A DNA stretch of 64,000 bases from Cenococcum geophilum 1.58 (lineage: Eukaryota; Ascomycota; Dothideomycetes; Gloniales; Gloniaceae), in NCBI GenBank assembly GCA_001692895.1, contig KV748180.1, positions 862,195-926,194 on the forward strand. The letters run 5' to 3'. The translations under genes were made by a program, and so were the position numbers. Position 1 is the stretch's first letter. Every line of letters begins with the position of its first letter. The notes below the pieces were generated by a model. It was not told where the DNA came from. It did not search any database and saw nothing but the letters and a program-made list of their open reading frames with translations. This document shows positions 1-12,873 of this stretch, in pieces.

Positions 1-3000
1 TTTCCTACCTTTAATACTAGGGGACTAGGCCAGCTATCCTAAGCCTTAACGGGCCAGAAGTGACGCTATGTAATATTATTAGACTATATAGGGACATAAA
101 GGTTATAGGGGACATAAGGGAGAGGACGCCCTATAGGAAGACCCTTATGGATAGCTATAGTAAGCTTAAGACCGGGATAATTAAGAATTAGACTTAACGC
201 GGTAAATATAATACTTATAGCCGACTCTTAAAGGGCATATAGCTAACTAGTAAGAATAGGGGAAGAACCGAAGATAATAATAAATTTAGATATAGAAGCG
301 CTAGTAAAAACACAAGATATAGGAATAGAAAGCTCTATATAAAATGAGTAGTAACTAGGGTATAGATATAAGAGATAGAAGTTTTAAATATCCTAGAGAA
401 AGTGGAAATAGAAAAAGTAAGGAATAATAGAAAGGCGAAGGACCCTTACTAGAGGTCCGCCACCTATCCATTATATAGTATAACTATAGTAATACAAACT
501 ACTGTCTTATAAGGCCCTTACTAGACAGTCTAGACCTAGAGAAATATTATATCCTTACTATATAAGAGCCGTACTTTAATACCTATATATAATTAATATA
601 CTACCCCTAAGAATTCTAGCTCCTATACGAACTAAAAGCAGCTATACGCGTATGCTTTATAATCAGTAAGACCATTAGCCTGTCCTTATGGTTATAGTAG
701 GCAGTTAATCTAAATATTATAGTTGTAATAATCTAGACATATAGAGGACCGGTATAAATTATTAATATATATAACCCTAGGGTTAAAGGGGTCTTATAAA
801 TAGAGAATATTATATTAGTAATAAGCTTACTTAAAACCGAAGGTACAGAGTTTATCCTATTAGGAGATATAAACCTCTACTACCCGTAGTGGGGGGGTAT
901 CTACGTCGCTGCTGAATAGTAGGTAAAGTGCCTACTAAAAGCTATAGACACCTAGGGCCTTAAGCTAGCCACCCCCCTAGAGCAATTATATGGCAATGAG
1001 GATCCGCTAGAAGTATAATTGACCTTATATTTATAGATAAAGGCCTATACTAGAGACTTAAAAGGTATAACCCCAAAAAAAATAGGCACTTACTTTAGAC
1101 TATATCCCTATCTAGATATAGCTAGATTTAGATATTAAGGCGTAACTAAATAGCAAAAGATACGCAATAAGGATGTTTAAGGTAGACAGTTTCCTTAATA
1201 TAGTTAAATAACAACTCTAAGACCTAGAAGAAATCCACCCAATACTAAATAAGCGAGGCTTATTAGCTACCCCTAAGGAAATTAACCGAAGACTAGAAAG
1301 AATCTAGGCAGCGATTAAAAATAGGCTAAAAGAGCACTACCCGGTCTTAAAACCGGGCCCCTATATATAATATATATGGTCCGCATAATGCGCGGTTCTT
1401 ATAGCTAGCCAATAATAAGCAAGAAGGAAATACTTAAGTAGCTATAACCCTAAAGATAAGAGACGATATAAAGATATAAGAAACCAGTTAAAGAATACCC
1501 TAAAAAAAGAAGTAAGGAATAACTGGAGACGATTTATAAACGAGTACACTTTTAACCTAAGCCTCCCCTATAATAAGGGCCTATAGGCTATAGCGAAATA
1601 GGTAAAGAAAAAGGTAGGGCAACTAGTAGAAGACCTACACCTACTACCCCTATAAAGATTAGGGGAATTATAGGCCACTAATAATAATAATAAGAAGGCA
1701 AAGATCCTTATAAAAAGGTTCTTCCCCTAACCGGCTTTAGTAGACCTTAGTAATATTACGGGTAAAGCACCAGTGACTTACCTATGGGTTGACAGCGATA
1801 TAATAATAGAGGAAATGGCCAGAACTATTAGCCGCCTTTTAAATAATATAGTACTAGGTTTAAATGGGATTCTAAATAAGGCCTTAAAGACTTATAGACC
1901 ACTTATAGCACCCTAGCTTATAGATATAGCTAGAGCATACTTTACTATAGGCTACTACTTATAACTCGGAAGATCTATAATGACGGTTATTTTATAAAAA
2001 GAAGGTAAACCAGATTACTTAATCCCAGGAAGCTACCGCCCTATTACCTTAGAAAACACCCTTAGTAAGATCTTAGAAAAGGTAATAGCGGACCGCATAG
2101 TAGATACGGCTAAGGAATACGCCCTACTACTATAGAGCTAAATAGGGGTAAGAAAGAACCGCTTAACACTATTAGCACTTACGCTACTCGCTACCACCAT
2201 TAAATCTACATAGGCGATGCGAAGGGACTTTATAGTATTAATGCTTAGCCTAGATATTAGTGGCGCCTATAATAACGTACCCTATAAGCGTCTTCTATAC
2301 ATCTTTAGGGCAAAAGGCTTCTTAAAATAGATTGTATAATTTATCTAAGGGTTTATAGGTTAGAAAGAAATATTACTAGTCTTTAGCGGATACTAGAGCC
2401 CCCCTATTATAGTTATAACAGGAATACCATAAAGAATACCCCTCTTGCCTATACTCTTCCTTTTCTTTATAAGTAATCTGCTTAACTTCTTTAAGAAAGG
2501 GGCAACCTAGGGGATAGGCTTTGTTAATAATACAAACCTAATTATATACGGGCTATTAGCCGTAGAGAATTATAGAATGCTAGAGAAAGCTTATAACACC
2601 TATATAGAATAGGTAAGACGATATAGAGTCCAATTCTTACTAGAGAAATACCAGCTAATCTATTTTATAAGAAAATGCAACTAATCTGTAGATCTTTAGC
2701 ATATAATCTATATCTAAGGCTTTAGGGGTTAACCAGTTTAGGGCCTAAGGGTATTAGGAGTATAGGTAAATAGTAAGCTCTAGTAGAGCGTATATGCAGT
2801 ATAAGCGGCCTATAAGGGCCAAGCACAGTACATCGCATTATTTAGGATCGTCAATTCTATATAGGGCCTGCTTTTAGAGGTCACGCCTACTATATATAGC
2901 AGTTGTCCAGCTAACTATAACGTATAGGTCTAGTATTTGGGCCATTAGAGAATCTAAGAAAGGCCCCCCTAAGTCGCTTCTTAAACTACTCTAAAAGGTC

Positions 3001-4195
3001 CAAACAGCCTACCTTTAGAGTATAATAGGCGGATATAAGCGAACGGCTACAGCACTGCTTAAGAAGGAAGCCAATATCCCCCCCCTATAACTATATATTA
3101 AAGCCGCTATAATATAAAGGGCCTAAAATAAACACAACTCTAATATTATAAAGTATATTAAGATACACCTAAATAAACTATAGAGGGACCCTAGGGCGCC
3201 CTATAGGAGAACAAACTAATAACCCTAAAGTAGGGGAAATATATTAGAGAAACAGGTAAAGAAAGTAGAAGAAAAATAGTACTGCTTTAGGGCCTAGGCC
3301 TATATAGAGGAGGAAGGGAAATGCGTAAGAGGCTAGTAAAGATAATAGTAAGAAAGAGAAAGGAGCTAAAGTAGAGTATAAAAGAACGCTGGGAAACTAT
3401 TTACTGTAATGCAATACTAGTTAGACTAACGCTGGAGAGATATATAGGAGTTAAAGGTATAGAGGCTAACTAAGGTAAGAGAAACCTAAGCCGTAGCATG
3501 GTTAACGCTATAGGGGGTAAATACTCTAGGGCTCTAAGAAGGCCTAACGAAGGCAGAAAATATAATAGCGATATTCTTAAGAATAGGAATAATAGGACTA
3601 AAAAACTGGCTCTACTGGGTGGGTGTCCTAGTAGGTAGCCTAAGATGTAAATATGGCTGGCTAAGACAGATACTAAAATATATAATACTATTATACCCCT
3701 TACGCACTAACTAAGAAGTAATACTTTTAGTAGCTAGCATAGAGAACTATAATACACTACTCTTAATATAAAAAGGCCTTAAGGCGGTTACCTAGTGGCT
3801 TATTAGCTAAAATATACTAAACTAGTTCTAGGTTATAAGGGAAATGGTAATAGAGGGTAGGGGGGCGAGTAACGGGCGCCCCCTAATGACTCTACAGTAG
3901 TAGAGTAAAGTTTGCAATACTAGTGCGTCCGTAGGCTTATTACGGCAGCAGTGGTTCCTAAGGAGGTTAAAAAGTAAGGTAGTAAGAGCACTACAGGTAA
4001 CTCATAGGCGCCTTATAGGCGCCTCATAGGCGCCTTATAGGCGCCTTATAGGCGAGTCCTAAAAGGCAGGGAGATAGATTACGGGGTTTTCTTAAATAGA
4101 GTTTTCTCCCCATATATACATAAGGAGTAATCCGCGTGGGCCTAATAGGGATCCAGATCGGACGTTAAGCAATAAATTATTATTATTATTATTAT
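1..4195 (+). mobile_element. RIP-mutated LINE (non-LTR retrotransposon), 5' end outside window
   Basis: Reading TAG/TAA as former Q/W codons gives an apurinic-type endonuclease at about 470-1030, with a GDFNLHHPxWGG-like motif near 860-900. A reverse transcriptase follows at about 1980-2720: the SYRPI..LxKxLEKVIADRI block near 2030-2100, LSLDISGAYxNV near 2245, GIPQGSPLSP near 2425 and FVDDTN near 2520. Near 3630-3700 is the Cys-rich CxxGxxRQTxKHxxLxCP tail usual in fungal LINEs. Eleven-bp tandem units lie near 4007-4054 and an (ATT)n tract at 4171-4197 looks like the 3' tail. Tad1/I-like clade is likely but not proven. CA and TG are nearly absent, so it is inactive. Confidence 0.85.
4007..4054 (+). 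repeat. 11-bp tandem repeat in LINE 3' region
   Basis: About four and a half copies of GGCGCCTYATA sit just upstream of the LINE tail. The Y positions are C/T and fit RIP of CA to TA. Confidence 0.8.
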
Positions 4196-4684
4196 TAATA
4201 TATAGATAGCAGATATAATAAAAGCGATTTAAATAGAAAAATAATAATATAAAGATATTATACTTGCTAAATACGAAATTTATAATAATTAATTATACTA
4301 TTAACAGAAGATAGTAGTTCCGAATTCCAAATCCTTATAATTCCAAATACTTAAATTTATATATAACTCTCCTATAGTAGGACATCCTAGCTATATAAAG
4401 ACGTATAAGATAGTCTAGTAAGTGTATTACTAGCCTATAATATATAACTATATATAAAAATATATCTAAGCATATAGATTATATATTTGTGGAAAGACTT
4501 CAAGTTCTTATATAAAAAAATAAGGAGTACTTTAATTATTATTAATTCTAATACAAAAATAGCGTAATATTTTAATTAACTTTATAGTAGACCTACCTAA
4601 CAGTAATAGATTTATAAACATTATAGTAGTAGTTAACCGTCTTATAAAAATGCGATATATAATTCCTATAGAATTAATTAATAC
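4196..4684 (+). mobile_element. Gypsy relic 0, integrase N-terminal half
   Basis: Translated with mutated stops ignored, this gives the zinc-binding part of a Ty3/Gypsy integrase (VGHP-like block near 4380). The start of the catalytic core follows (DFIVDLPxSNGF..VVVxRLxKMR near 4575-4660). The frame stops at 4684 and resumes at 25729, on the far side of the 21-kb nested insertion, with one target copy removed. Confidence 0.85.
4680..4684. repeat. Target site duplication of Copia-like element A (left)
   Basis: AATAC lies directly before the 5' LTR and is repeated exactly at 25724-25728 directly after the 3' LTR. Confidence 0.9.
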
Positions 4685-4884
4685 TATTAGGAATATAGGC
4701 AAGTTGCCGTCACGCGAGGCAAGTTGCCGTCACGTAAGGCAAGCTGCCGTCACGTGTCGCCGCGGCACTAGCGTAACGAGGAGCCTTAAGCTCCTTGCCC
4801 TTCCTTAAGCAAGGAAAGGTAGAATAATAATCATTATACTACCTATAACTTATAAATACATAATATTACCTTATATTACCAACA
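4685..4884 (+). repeat. 5' LTR of element A (200 bp)
   Basis: It runs from TATTAGGAAT (originally TGTTGGGAAT) to ACCAACA, so the ends are inverted (TGTTGG/CCAACA). It holds three tandem 21-bp units built on GGCAAGTTGCCGTCACG, and two hairpins near 4782-4815 (GGAGC..GCTCC and CCTTGC..GCAAGG). Differences from the 3' copy are C/T or G/A changes. Confidence 0.92.
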
Positions 4885-7800
4885 CTAATTAATAGTTAAC
4901 TTTACTATTATACTATAGAACAGCTAGGTATTTCACTAAAAGGAGATAAGCCACTATACTAGTGCTACTTGTGCTAGAGGAAGCTATCTTTTAAGGTTAG
5001 AACTAGTCCTAAACATTAAATAAAACTCTTTTACGAATCTAAGGATTTAAAAGGCTAGAACTAGTCCTAAGCCTCTTCTAGATTATAGATTCTTGCGTCT
5101 ATTATATAGAATAATACGCTTTATAAGTCTTTACGATTTAAGGCTAGAACTAGTCCTAAGCCTAATAATTACAGATTCTTATTATAAACGCGTACTAAAT
5201 AATAATCCCTATACTAATAATACTTCCCTTCCTTTAAAAACATGGCTACTCTAAATAACTAAAAAGACTCCTTACTACTAGGGGTAACTACGTACATAAA
5301 ACTTATTAATAAAAATTGGGACGAATTTACTATTAATATAATAACTTATACCGCAAAATAAATTAACGGCTTTCTTTTATACTATATTCTATTTTACTAA
5401 GATAGCTACTATACCGATTTACAGCTATAGGAATATTTTAAAAAGGATTTTATAGGATGGACCGCTAACACCTAGGCACTTAGAAATATTAATATTATTT
5501 AGGATTTTTAAGACTTCCTCTATAGGAATAGGGTATATATTACTAAAAACGGTAACCCAATTACTAGTAATATTTAGGCTGTTATTCTTAGTATAGAAGA
5601 ACTAGTATAGACGGAAGCTAAAATTATACATTAACTATAGAAACCTAAAACTAACCTATATTCTTTAAAAGGCAACTTTAATTTGGAATAAAACCTCTAG
5701 AACACTACTCTTCTACCTAAAGGTACTCTCCTACCTAAAGGTGCTCTTTCTCTACCTCCTCCGCTACCTTTAACTCCTCCATTCTAACTAACCGGTAAGC
5801 CTCTACTATAAGAAGTCACAAATCTAATAAAGGTATATTTAGATAAAGAGAAGAAGTTTAGAGGAGAATTATACGATATACTTAAAGCAAAACTATAGGT
5901 CTTTTATAACTGTTATAATAAGGTTAAAATTTAATGCCACTAGTACTATTATACTTTCTCTATTATGTTAAAGGGACAGGCGGTAATATTCTATTATAAC
6001 TATATTATAGGTAAAAACTATAGCTTTAATATAATGCTTTAGCTTACTAGAGCTTACTTTAAAACTAATAAAAATTACTAACTTTATATATCCGAATGGC
6101 GGGAAACTATATTCTAAAGAGCTATTGCTTCTAACCTAATAAAGACTTATTTAGAGTGCCTTTAACTACTCTTTAATAAACTCTAGAAAATCTAATATAG
6201 CCTTACTGAGACTTACTAAAATAAGAACAATCTAAGGGACTAGGTTATTTTAGCCTGCTATAGCATTCCTAAGTGTAATTTAGCGCTATATAAACCTATA
6301 GATATATTTAAAGAAGTATATACCAAGCTACGCTCCGCTATAGGTACTATAATATAAATATAAGAATCTTAACAGTTTTATACTAAAAACCCTACCTAAC
6401 TAAGTATTTCTAACTAATATAATTATAACTAGACTAACCAAATATATAGTAGCCGTAGTAGGGAATACGGTAAAGGGTATAATTAACGTTAACTATAAGG
6501 TAATCGTGGAGGTCCTTATAGAGGTTCATTTTAAAGTAATTGCTAGAAGAAGTGCTATATTTATAAGAAGCCAAATTATTAGTTAACTAGATACTCCCTT
6601 AATAAGCGAAAGAAGATATATAATAAGTTTCGTTAAAGTATAAGAAACGTTAAAAATTATAAGGTTACTATAGCCTACTTTTAAAGCTTCTTAGCTTAAT
6701 ATAAAGGCGTAAAAAATCTTAAGGGAGAGGTTAATGAGGTTAAACAGCTCCTTATAGATATAAAAATTAAGGACTATTCTCCTAACTAATACTTTACTAA
6801 ATATGGTAAGGTAAATAGTATATAAACCGTCGCTATTCTTAATAACTAATCTACGCTCCATTTTATCACGAAATTAGATATCTTTAATAAGCTAAAGGAG
6901 AGTTCCGCGTTTTTCTTTAACAATAGATACTTAACAAACGTTTTTTATAGTATTATACCGGATATAGGAGCCGTAGGAGTATCTATAGTAGGAGAACCTT
7001 AAGTTTAAGCTCTCTAGCAGCTTAATAGCTCTATTTAGATCGACTAATTAACGGTAGGCCAATATACGATTTGTTTTAGCAAAGGTACTATAATCTCTTT
7101 TGGCACAATTAGGGTCTAAACCCCCTTGGGATATATTACTTTCTACATTATTCCTATAAATACTCTATTTTTATTCTACATTAGGGATATAGATAAATTA
7201 GGCGTTAAGCTTAATAACCTTAAAAATATGCTTATATAGGGAGATAATCGGGTGCCTATTATACGCAAGTAGGGTTACCCTTAGTTACTCCTTTAATAAC
7301 TAGAAAAAAGCGTTACTTAAAGCTATTTAACTAAGTTAGAGTTACGCTAACTATACCATTATTTTAGTTACCTATTAGTTTACTAATTACTTAGGGTTCT
7401 CTAGCGAGTAGGCTATAAGGTTAAAATTAAGACAATTAAACATCTTCTAAAGTACTACTATTACTATTAAATAAACCAGAAGTTCTCTGGCTAATTTAAG
7501 TTTACCCTTAAAGATAACTATAACTTTAACTTCTATATTATTGTTAACGTTATATATCTTAGCGGCAAGCCAGTACTCTAAGTTATTAACTTCTTAACCT
7601 TTTTCTAAGCCGTACGTTTCTTAAAGAATATATTAGCTAGGAACGTATAGGATACCCTTTAATTATACTAAATTAATGTCTACCTAGAACCCCCTAATTA
7701 AATCGTCTATAATATAAAAAAGAACTTCTTATCTATAGAGTTTTAATAATAAATAAAGGCAATAGAAATTAAGGTTAAGGAAGTCCCTATTAAGGTATAT

Positions 7801-8401
7801 AATAGTATTAGAAAAGTAAAGCAATATTATACGCTATTACACCGCGTATATAAAATTATCTCTTTAGAACTAGAGGACGCTAGCAAAAAACTTACCTTAT
7901 AAATAGCTATTAAAGCTATTAACAATTCCACTGGCTTGGATGGACTTATACCTATACTACTAGTCTTTAACGCCTACCCTTAAATAACTAATAATTCTCT
8001 ATTATCTTCCTCCGTTATATAATAAGCTAAGGCTATCCGTAAGGTAATAAAGAAGGTATAATATCTCTACGCTATACGCTAGGTTAATAACGCACTAGGA
8101 ATAAGAAATAGCCTAAATACCTTAACTATACTTAATCTACCACTCTAGTCTAAGGTACGCGTATAGCGTAAAAAGGGAGAATAGTTAGGCCTACATTAAC
8201 TTATTATAATTAATAGTTAAACTTATACTATTTAGATGCCTTACGGACCCACTTAATTCCGTTTAACTGTTATTAAACCCTATTATAAAGATAATAGTTC
8301 TAAGCCTTTATAGGATACCCTAGAAGATACCCTAAAGGAGAACTACGATTAACGCGCTCTAGAAGGCGACTATAATTCTAATATAATTGTAGTAGATATC
8401 C

Positions 8402-8406
8402 TATAA
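8402..8406. repeat. Target site duplication of Gypsy B (left, mutated)
   Basis: TATAA here pairs with CACAA at 15609-15613. Both differences are CA to TA changes, as RIP would make. Confidence 0.7.
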
Positions 8407-8570
8407 TGTTACGGCACTGACCTATCTTATACTGTTTCCTACTGTTAGCTAGCCCACTACTAGCGCCTTGGCGGCTGGCCCTACTATAGATATATAATAC
8501 CCCTTTCGCCTCTTCTTCTCTTTATACTATAACGTAGTTATTTAGTCTACTTTACTACAGCACCGTGATA
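8407..8570 (+). repeat. 5' LTR of Gypsy B (164 bp)
   Basis: Starts TGTTACGGCACTG and ends CACCGTGATA (CA mutated to TA). It has the same length as the copy at 15445-15608 and differs from it mostly by transitions. Confidence 0.9.
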
Positions 8571-11500
8571 GTTTATGGTATCTTCTCTTGCGCCCTATCG
8601 CGATCTTTATCTTTCTAGTTTACCGCCTCCGTCTATAGTCTCTGTTTTTCCTAGTATAATCGCGACCTAGCGCAACTAACAATACTATACTACAGTCTTA
8701 GCATAGCCTTAGTATAGCCTCAGTATAGTCCTAAACAGTCTTAATAACCTTAGTATCACAGTTAGCCTTACAAGATTTTAATTGCCTTACCCAGATTCCT
8801 CGGAATGGGCGACTAAAATATAGATAATACCCCGTTGACGAATACACGCGAAGCACTCGCTTGCCTCTTTGATATTACCCATACTAATATTGCCTGAGCG
8901 ATTAGGAACGGTCCTAAGTACCTTAAGGACCTTAATGTGGTAAAAACCTTCCAGCACTTCTCTATATATATAACCTTTTTAACTAGCGTTAAGAGCGGTC
9001 TCTAAATAGTCTATAATAAAGGTTAAACTACAAAGTCCTAACTTAAAGAAGCTCAGCATAGAATTAACTCCCTTACGACGCCTAAACTACGTATACAACA
9101 ATATAAATAATAAGCTTTTATATATACTAAGACCATATAAAGTCTAAGCTCTTAGATTACTATACTTACTTAAGCTATTGCCGATAAGAACACAAACCCT
9201 ATAACTAGCTCCCCTTTTCTAACTAAGCCCTATAGAAAAAAGCGTAAAGTAAAAGATCCAACCCTATTTAACGGTAAGGGATCACCAATTAAAAAGTAAG
9301 AAAAATTTAAAATATAGGAAATAAAGATCTAAGGTATTTTCTAGAGGGATGTAAAGTGCTTTAAGACCCTAATGGACGAAGTCCTCTATATGTTAGATAT
9401 GCTGATAGATAAGGCCTACGACTATATTAAATATGGCCTTAATATGCTACGCATACACCTGAACGATTTAAGTAAATGGACCTTTTCTAACCGAGAATCC
9501 ATGTTTATATATATAAGAAGACACTATAAGACTATAGATATAACCTAAGCGGCTAAAAATAAGTTGGATACTTTATATTAAGGCGAGCGTAACTACTAGT
9601 CCTAGAAAGCAGAGCTTAATAAGTTAATAATTAAAATAAACAAGACTAAGGAATAAAAGGTAGATTTACTTAAAAAGAATGTTTCCCCTAAAATAAAGGA
9701 CCTAGCCTTTACCCTTAGCCGTAAAATTAATAATGCTAACTATAAGGGCTAGAGTAAGCAAATGGATGTGTTTGCTTATAATCTATAGAACTATGCCTAC
9801 TATACTAAGCTAAATGCCGCTAAGCTAAATACCGCTGGCGGATATCGACCTATATTACCTAATAATAATACCTTAGTACTAGTACTATAGAATAACCTAA
9901 TGGACCTTAACGCTGTTAAATTTGGTGGCGGTAGTAGTAGCCTCCTTAATAACGTCTAAAGATATTGTATAAATAATAAACTCTATATAGCATGTGGCTA
10001 ATCTAGCCACTAGAAAGATACTTACGACCCCTAGATAAACCTAAATCCCCTTTTAATACCACTACGCTAACCCCCTCCTAGCCGCGGCGGATTCTTTAAT
10101 AGAGGGGATAGTAATTAAGGCGGTAACTAGGGATAAGGACGTGGGTTCGGATATAGAGACCCGCCCCCGCGATTTCCCTCCCTACTATAGCCCTAGCTAA
10201 TAGTCCTATATATAAACTACGGATAAATGCTCTGTACTACTACCAATTATAAGACTGGCTATATTATTAGAGAAGTACCCCCTAGCATATATACACCGTT
10301 AGAGACCGATATATTAGGATATACTAGCTAAGACTATAGCTACTAGCTAAGCCCTATGATTTAGTTATTAAAAGGCTAACCCTTAGACTAAGTCGCCTTT
10401 AAGGGTTAGAACTATACGGGGAGGAGGATAAAAGAATTAGATCTATACTACTAGATTAGTTAAACCTTATTTTAAGCTAGCTAGTACTTAACCTTAGAAT
10501 AGTAAATAATAATAGAAATGCTATCCTTATTTAGACTTACCTCTCCTTACCGCATAACTTACTCCTAGAAGTCTTTATTAAAACATTAAGCCTTATTAAT
10601 AGTGGTAGTATAACACTAGTGTTTATAGATAAAGACTCGCTTATAAAAAAGCATAATATTATAATAAAAAGACTTCTAGTTTTAAAACCACTCCGCCTTG
10701 CCAACAGACTCCCATCTAGCTTTATTATCTATTACTTTATAGCAAAAATAATAATCGGCCACTATATAGAATCTATGCTTTTCTATGTTATAAAGTTATT
10801 ACCCTTAATACTAGTAATTCTTAGAATGCCCTAGCTTAAAAAGTATAACCTAAGAATAGACTTCCCCGTTTTAGAGCTTAAGTTTAACTTTAATTACTAT
10901 GCCTATAACTATCTCCTATAGCATATCCCTAACTGTAACTAAGTAGCACTATATGGACGTATCGCACGGCTAACGCTTAGATACCGTTAGCTAATAGTAA
11001 AAGAGGTACCTAATACTGGCGAGTTAATATATATAGTAAACGAAGCGGAGATTCTAGAAGATTGGACTACCGCCTTACCCCTAAGAATATAAACACCGCT
11101 AGAACTATAAGTCCCCTATATATACCTGCTTAACCTAGGCCAGCTAATAAGATACTTAACCCTAAGTTATTTACTATATGTATACGCGACCGCATATATA
11201 ATAGCTAAAGGTATTATATCTAAGACCGAAACCAGAGCAATTAAGACCTCCCCCTTATAACGCCTAACCTTATACCTATCTCCCGCGCGTACCGTATAGG
11301 GCTGCCGCCTTATTTCCGCCCTCTTGGGCCGACTAAGCCGCGCTAGCTTAGCCGTAGCACCGGAGAACTAGATACGCCCTAACCTAGATAATATTAGATA
11401 TACTTATGCCGTTAATTTTACCTAGTTCTGTAAATAAAAAGACGTAAAGGTAATAAGGATTTATATAGCGGAGCTAGTAGAACTAGTTAAATAAGAAGAG

Positions 11501-12628
11501 TATTAATAGCTACTTAAAGAGCTGCCTATAGGCCTAATAGAAGTACTGAACCTGTTAAAAAGGTCTTTTTGCTAGCTAGTGGAAGGTAACTATATAATGG
11601 AGGAAGCCTATAAAGTGCTACCCCCTTATTTCCATAACTTCCTTAAGATAAACCTAAAAACTAAGTCTAAGTTCCTACGCCAAAAGATAGTTGATACTAA
11701 TATTGAAAAATTTCTAAAAGGTAAACTAGGATTAACCTGTAAAGATATTTTATAACGCTTATTAAAAGAGTTCCGTAAATATATTAAACACTTCCTCCCT
11801 AAAAATATAGATAAGCTACCCCCTCACTAACTATAGGACCATAAAATTAAGATTATGCCCAAAAAGTAAGCCCCGTATTATAAAAACAGACTACTTTTAC
11901 CCGCTAAACTTAGTTATATAAAGAAGTAGATCAACAAGATACTAGATAAGGGTTTTATCCGCGAATTAACGTCACTAGCCGCCGTATTACTCCTCCTTAC
12001 TGCGAAACCTAGTAGCGGTATATAAATCTGCTATAACTACTAAGGCCTAAATATAGTTACTATTAAAAATCAGTACCTATTACCACTAATTTATAAAACA
12101 CTTAACGCACTTTATAGCGCTAAGTACTTTACTAAGCTTAATATAATTGCTACATTTAACTGGATCTGGATTACGGAAGGCTATAAGTGGCTTATAGCAT
12201 TTATTACCCGGTTTAGGCTCTATAAAACATTAGTTATACTATTTAGTTTTTATAACGCACCCGCTATATTTTAGAACTATATAAACTATGTTTTATATAA
12301 CGCCCTTAACGACTACTACACTGCGTATCTTAATAATGTCCTTATCTTCTTAAAAACACGCGCTAAGTATATAAAATATATAAATGAAATTATCTAGAGA
12401 CTTAGTAATGCTGGACTCTAAATTAATATTAATAAGTCTAAGTTTTATACCACTAAAATAAAATACCTTAGCTTAATTATCTTAACTAACGGCATAACTA
12501 TAGACCCTAAGAAGGTATAGGCCTTATAGGAATAGAAGGACCCAATATTAGTTAAGGAACTATAGTAATTCCTTAGCTTTGCAAACTTCTACTAATAATT
12601 TATCTAAGGCTTTTTTAAGGTAGTTAAG

Positions 12629-12873
12629 TGTAACCGACTACCGACACTGTGCTGAGACACAAGATCACCGCTTGGAAGGATCCAAGACAGCGTCAACGCC
12701 ACCCTATATATTGATTGCAGATCAATATTACTTGCAGATCACTGTTCCCATTTTAGTTGCCTATCACCTTTTCATGTCTTATTTCCTCCACCTTCTTCGT
12801 GTATATATAGAGGCTTTAGAGCTACATTTACAATCAAGTTGTTCATTCCATTCCACACACTGCAAAGCTTACA
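12629..12873 (+). mobile_element. Solo LTR without RIP, inserted in Gypsy B
   Basis: This 245-bp block has normal CA and TG content, unlike all DNA around it. It starts TGTAACCGAC and ends GCTTACA (inverted TGTAA/TTACA ends), and contains a TATATATAGAG box near 12801-12811. It is flanked by perfect TTAAG duplications at 12624-12628 and 12874-12878. Removing it plus one TTAAG restores the RT-to-RNase H linker frame of element B. An apparent 86-codon ORF across it is chance. Confidence 0.88.
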
